This document shows, in pieces, positions 14,881 through 17,757 of a stretch of 17,757 nt of DNA (positions are counted from its first letter, which is position 1; each line of letters starts with the position of its first letter). A program made the position numbers and the translations under genes. A model generated the notes under the pieces. That model did no database searches. It saw only the letters and a list, made by a program, of their open reading frames with translations, and was not told where the DNA came from. The stretch spans positions 1 to 17,757 of the forward strand of contig JADFYT010000016.1 of assembly GCA_015232935.1 (NCBI GenBank). Reading direction: 5' to 3'. This DNA comes from Desulfamplus sp. (lineage in GTDB: Bacteria; Desulfobacterota; Desulfobacteria; Desulfobacterales; Desulfobacteraceae).

Positions 14881-14976
14881 CAACACTCCATAATAATACT
14901 TAAATAGTGATGTTACGCAATGCATACGGAAAATCAATGTTTTCGGGATTTTGATAACCATGTAAAACCCTTATTT

Positions 14977-14995
14977 ATCAAGGGTGGTGCATAAC
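14977..14995 (-). terminator. Weak intrinsic terminator after the receptor transcript
   Basis: Read on the minus strand, ACCCTT pairs with AAGGGT across a 7-nt loop and is followed by TTTAC, giving a four-U stretch that overlaps the stem end. It lies about 220 bp after the receptor stop and about 95 bp before the CAP start, a suitable place for ending the regulator-receptor transcript. The stem is short. Confidence 0.35.
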
Positions 14996-15053
14996 ATGAC
15001 TTAAATACTTAAAAGAATAAACTTAATCTGTATTGTTGCGGGTTTTTCTTGTC

Positions 15054-15138
15054 ACAAATACTGCTGGATTGAAAATTCAGGAACAAGAAGGAAAACAAGA
15101 ACATAAGCAAAACTGGTGCAACTATTGCTGGATTGAAA
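15054..15138. repeat. Two degenerate direct repeats with GATTGAAA core, 64 bp apart
   Basis: Segments 15054-15074 and 15118-15138 agree at 18 of 21 positions, including the identical run TGCTGGATTGAAA. A third relative at 17361-17381 agrees with the second at 18 of 21 positions but lies inside the receptor coding sequence. The first and third copies are also both followed by CAGGAACA. The GATTGAAA end recalls CRISPR repeats, but the copies are too few and too diverged for an array. Confidence 0.5.
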
Positions 15139-15214
15139 CACCTGAGCCTCAATCTGCCTCACTCAATCTGCTTCATAAATAAAAGCAAGAATCACGCCAT
15201 GTCTCAAAATAAAA

Positions 15215-17404
15215 TCAGAAAGAGAATCTGACCGAGGCATATCCTGTCAAGGGATTACCGTTAACAGGTCCGTAAAAACCTGGATAGGTAAACTCTCCAT
15301 CAAGAATATTTTTGCAACCTATGGAAAAAATAACATTGTCATAAGGCGTGTCTTTTACCCTTATCTGACTGTTAAACAGCAGAGGATTATCATATTCGCC
15401 AGTTATGGTACTTTCTCTGTATGAGTAGGGAATCGGTGTTGTCCAGGAAGCTGTTAAAGAAAAATCCACTTTTGGAAGTATATGCCATGTAAGGCCGGAA
15501 GCTGCCATGAAATCTGCACCAGGATCATAAATTTCTGACCAGGTGTCATAGGTATCTACGCTTGTTCCGTCCGGCCTGATGAAAGATGATTTGAGTGCAC
15601 TGAAATGGTATTCATCTTCGGAGTAAAAGATTTTTGAAATAGAGCAGTATCCCTCAAGCGTATCAATGATTTTTTTTCTGAAGGAGAGCTCAAGACCTGA
15701 AAAGTCCTGGTCAGAGGGATCAGAAGCACCGGCAAAAGGGTCAGTCTGTACATTATTTGAAAGGCGGCTCAGATATGTGGTAACCGACAATTGATCTCCC
15801 TGACCAGAATTCCATTCGGCCTGGAGGTTTAGTGTTGCCACCTCATCCCTTGTCAGAAGCTCTTTTCCTGTCCACTGCTGGGAATAGGGCGTTCTGTAGC
15901 CTGTTCCAAAAGCTGTTTTGACTCTCCATCCATCACTTAATGGAATGTTGATACCCAGAGTGTAACTTGGGGCATGCTCTTCATACATGGAGTTATCATC
16001 AAGCCTGAAGCCTGCCCAGAACTCTCCCCAGGTAAAGGGGTGGCGATACTGGGAAAAAAAAGATTTAAGGCTGTTTCTGTAGTTCATCTGCTGGACAGGC
16101 TGTTTAAAGAATTTGTATTCCGCAACCAGAAGTTCAGGTATGAAGCCTCCATCTACGAGTGCTCCTCCTACATGGTTTTCTCTGTATGAGATACCGGCCG
16201 TCAATAGACCCCTTGTAAGCAGACGTCTGTCCCACAGCAACTCTCCGTAAAAGATATTCAAATCTTCCTGTATTGAGTATCCAGCATCCATCTGTTCATA
16301 GGAGACATCCTGATAGTATGTTGTCATGTTCCAGTGAGAACTTCCCCATACTTTTGAGTAGTTTGCCTTGATAAAACTGGCCGGAACCTTTTTTTCACTT
16401 GGCCATGCAAATTCAGTGGCACTATCCAGGGTCTGAGTGTAGGATTTATTAAAATCGGAAATTCTTCCGGAAACAGAGAACGAGTCATTTAAATTGAAAT
16501 TGGCTGTCATTTCACGATAATCAGAGTTGTCAATCATGTCATTGCCTACTATCCAGTTTTGATCTTTTTCGGAAAATATAACATCCAGAAGAGAACCATT
16601 GTCATACCGGTTTTGTGCACCATAAACCGAAAGATAGGCATCCCAGTTTCTGCCCTTTAAGCCTGTGTCTGCAAAAACCTTGAGAGTATTGCCGGAACCC
16701 GCTGAAAATTCTGCCTTGCATCCGGTTTTATACTCTTTTTGTGCTGAAGATCCGGATTTTGTGCCATTTATTGTGATATCTTTTTTATTTGATATGCTAT
16801 TTTGTGTTGAAATCTCTTTTTCATTGAAATCTCCTTTTTTAATGCTTTTGAGGGCAACATCTTTTCCCGTAAACGGGACGATATTGACAATTCCTGCAAA
16901 GGCATCAGCCCCCCAGAGAACAGAGCCCGGACCTCTGATAATTTCAATACGTTTGACGCTGTTAAGAGAAAGCTCATGATCCAATGGATAATAGCTTCTG
17001 GGACCTCCGGTTGGAACCGGCACCCCGTCATATAATATAAGAATTCCATTGGAAATTCCCCTGACGTAAGGAAGAGAACCCATTCCCTGATCCGCGATAT
17101 AAAATCCGGGCTGTGCGGAAAGTAATTCTGCAAGAGTTGTGTAGGCATAGTTAACAATATCATTGTGGTCAACAACCCTTACCACTGCAGGAGCTGTAGA
17201 AGGGGACTCCGGTGTTCTGGATGCAACTGTCACTATTTCAAGCTCTTCTCCCACAAACATAAGCATGGTCTCATCAATATCAGAAGAGGAGGCACTGGAA
17301 GAGACATGGAATGGTATCATGATAAAAGAGACTATCACATATAACAAAAGCCGCTTTGCTGCAACTATTGCCTGACTGAAATCCATGAACAGGAACAGCA
17401 ACAT
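15215..17404 (-). CDS. TonB-dependent outer-membrane receptor
   Basis: A 729-residue receptor for active uptake across the outer membrane. A signal peptide core (LLLYVIVSFIMIPF, about 19-32) is followed by a TonB-box-like stretch (EELEIVTVAS, 53-62). The plug domain runs to about 180: TLAELLSAQPGFYIADQG, YVRGISNGILILYDGVPVP, VKRIEIIRGPGSVLWGADAF and AGIVNIV. The rest is a 22-strand type barrel with many Tyr/Trp-rich strands, ending in the expected C-terminal aromatic SVRFSF. The frame is open to a TTG at 17422 inside the regulator gene. The ATG at 17402-17404 is preferred: it lies 4 nt after the regulator stop and has AAGAGG upstream. An ATG at codon 7 of this form also remains possible. Substrate cannot be told from the sequence; no haem or siderophore genes are adjacent. 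Tight linkage to the regulator suggests coupled expression. Confidence 0.93.
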   Translation of the reverse strand: MLLFLFMDFSQAIVAAKRLLLYVIVSFIMIPFHVSSSASSSDIDETMLMFVGEELEIVTVASRTPESPSTAPAVVRVVDHNDIVNYAYTTLAELLSAQPGFYIADQGMGSLPYVRGISNGILILYDGVPVPTGGPRSYYPLDHELSLNSVKRIEIIRGPGSVLWGADAFAGIVNIVPFTGKDVALKSIKKGDFNEKEISTQNSISNKKDITINGTKSGSSAQKEYKTGCKAEFSAGSGNTLKVFADTGLKGRNWDAYLSVYGAQNRYDNGSLLDVIFSEKDQNWIVGNDMIDNSDYREMTANFNLNDSFSVSGRISDFNKSYTQTLDSATEFAWPSEKKVPASFIKANYSKVWGSSHWNMTTYYQDVSYEQMDAGYSIQEDLNIFYGELLWDRRLLTRGLLTAGISYRENHVGGALVDGGFIPELLVAEYKFFKQPVQQMNYRNSLKSFFSQYRHPFTWGEFWAGFRLDDNSMYEEHAPSYTLGINIPLSDGWRVKTAFGTGYRTPYSQQWTGKELLTRDEVATLNLQAEWNSGQGDQLSVTTYLSRLSNNVQTDPFAGASDPSDQDFSGLELSFRKKIIDTLEGYCSISKIFYSEDEYHFSALKSSFIRPDGTSVDTYDTWSEIYDPGADFMAASGLTWHILPKVDFSLTASWTTPIPYSYRESTITGEYDNPLLFNSQIRVKDTPYDNVIFSIGCKNILDGEFTYPGFYGPVNGNPLTGYASVRFSF

Positions 17405-17408
17405 AATA

Positions 17409-17757
17409 TCATACCTCTTCAAGAAGTTTGAGCAAAGTCCTGAATCTTGCCCTGGAGAGCCCCAGAAGCCTGGCTGCGCTGCTCTGGTTTGAAGCTGTCA
17501 TATCCAGAGCCTGTTGTACAATGTTTTTCTGGATTTCATCATAATCAATCCCGGTAGGGGGAATTTGAAAGAGATTCTCTTGAACCTCATGTTTCTCTGA
17601 GGAACCTATGGAGATAAATTTTAAATCATCTGTTGTAATTGGCAGTGTGCCGGCTTTGAGAATCATAACCCGCTCAATGGCATTTGCAAGCTCTCTTACA
17701 TTGCCCGGCCAAGAATATTCAATCAGCTTTCTTGCAGCCCCTTTTGTGATACTTTCT
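17409..17757 (-). CDS. Sigma-54-dependent response regulator/activator, C-terminal part
   Basis: The coding frame runs off the right edge of the window, leaving 115 visible residues. It begins in the end of the AAA+ ATPase domain with the family hallmark SWPGNVRELANAIERVMILK. A spacer follows, then a Fis-type helix-turn-helix (YDEIQKNIVQQALDMTASNQ, then SSAARLLGLSRARFRTLLKLLEEV). Such NtrC-family proteins bind upstream enhancers and drive sigma-54 RNA polymerase. The sensor or receiver part and the GAFTGA loop lie outside the window. The stop TGA is 4 nt before the receptor ATG, so the two genes form an operon. I found no convincing -24/-12 promoter in this window, so its target may lie upstream of its own gene or elsewhere. 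Confidence 0.93.
   Translation of the reverse strand, partial: ESITKGAARKLIEYSWPGNVRELANAIERVMILKAGTLPITTDDLKFISIGSSEKHEVQENLFQIPPTGIDYDEIQKNIVQQALDMTASNQSSAARLLGLSRARFRTLLKLLEEV

Larger units (their letters stand above)
14881..15214. other. 334-bp intergenic region with degenerate repeats and one weak terminator
   Basis: This gap separates the receptor gene from the CAP gene. It contains a small hairpin (14977-14995), two degenerate copies of a repeat with a TGCTGGATTGAAA core (15054-15074 and 15118-15138), and a 14-bp-period direct repeat of CTCAATCTGC (15148-15157 and 15162-15171). No convincing gene was found. A 31-codon minus-strand frame (15009-15104) lacks a ribosome site. Confidence 0.6.

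Noticed and set aside
14881..14961. Longer N-terminus for the CAP-domain protein
   Set aside because: It would add 27 residues before a well-formed signal peptide. The ATG at 14880 has a GGAG site.
15009..15104. 31-residue minus-strand open frame (MFLFSFLFLNFQ and onward) faintly like the receptor leader
   Set aside because: No ribosome site, very short, and the resemblance is explained by the shared repeat at 15054-15074.
15054..15138. CRISPR array
   Set aside because: Only two diverged copies with one spacer-like interval and no cas genes. A third relative is inside a coding gene.

Overview
The window reads as Gram-negative bacterial chromosome: it carries a TonB-dependent receptor, a TolC-type outer-membrane channel with its type I secretion partners, and a protein with the type II secretion GspC homology domain. 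Moderate-to-low GC, a sigma-54 (NtrC-family) regulator, an arginase of the Bacillus type, Uma2 nucleases and a SapC/type I secretion set would suit a member of the Desulfobacterota (Desulfobacterales-like). No rRNA or other taxonomic marker is present, so this placement is an inference from style.

Left part (1-5272). A short N-terminal fragment of an unrecognised minus-strand gene (1-102) diverges from a plus-strand set: arginase (355-1362), a Uma2-family PD-(D/E)XK protein (about 1400-1960) and a 1042-residue helicase-nuclease (2144-5272). The last is the clearest surprise. Its N-terminal three quarters match the MrfA (YprA) helicase of Bacillus mitomycin repair, including the C-terminal cysteine cluster. 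Its C-terminus is an RNase H-like exonuclease domain of the MrfB (YprB) type. Two proteins that are separate in Bacillus subtilis are therefore fused here.

Right part (5386-17757). All nine genes are on the minus strand and nearly all concern the envelope or secretion. In transcription order they are: the C-terminal end of a sigma-54-dependent regulator, a TonB-dependent receptor that starts 4 nt after it, a secreted CAP-domain protein, a secreted subtilisin-like protease, a periplasmic protein with a GspC homology domain, a SapC-family protein, and a type I secretion set in the order TolC, ABC transporter, HlyD. SapC beside a complete type I exporter recalls the Campylobacter fetus sapCDEF S-layer export locus. 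No RTX-type or S-layer substrate is visible in the window. A strong hairpin at 5318-5350 separates the converging secretion operon and helicase.

Non-coding signals. An imperfect hairpin repeat (roughly GGGRTGGCCA, a short loop, TGGCCATGCC) occurs four times, at 183-209, 221-272, 2088-2137 and 13781-13820. Each copy lies on the coding strand of the next gene and two end within 11 nt of its start codon. A 334-bp gap (14881-15214) holds degenerate direct repeats with a CRISPR-like GATTGAAA core, and a related copy lies inside the start of the receptor gene. No tRNA, rRNA, insertion sequence or true CRISPR array was seen.
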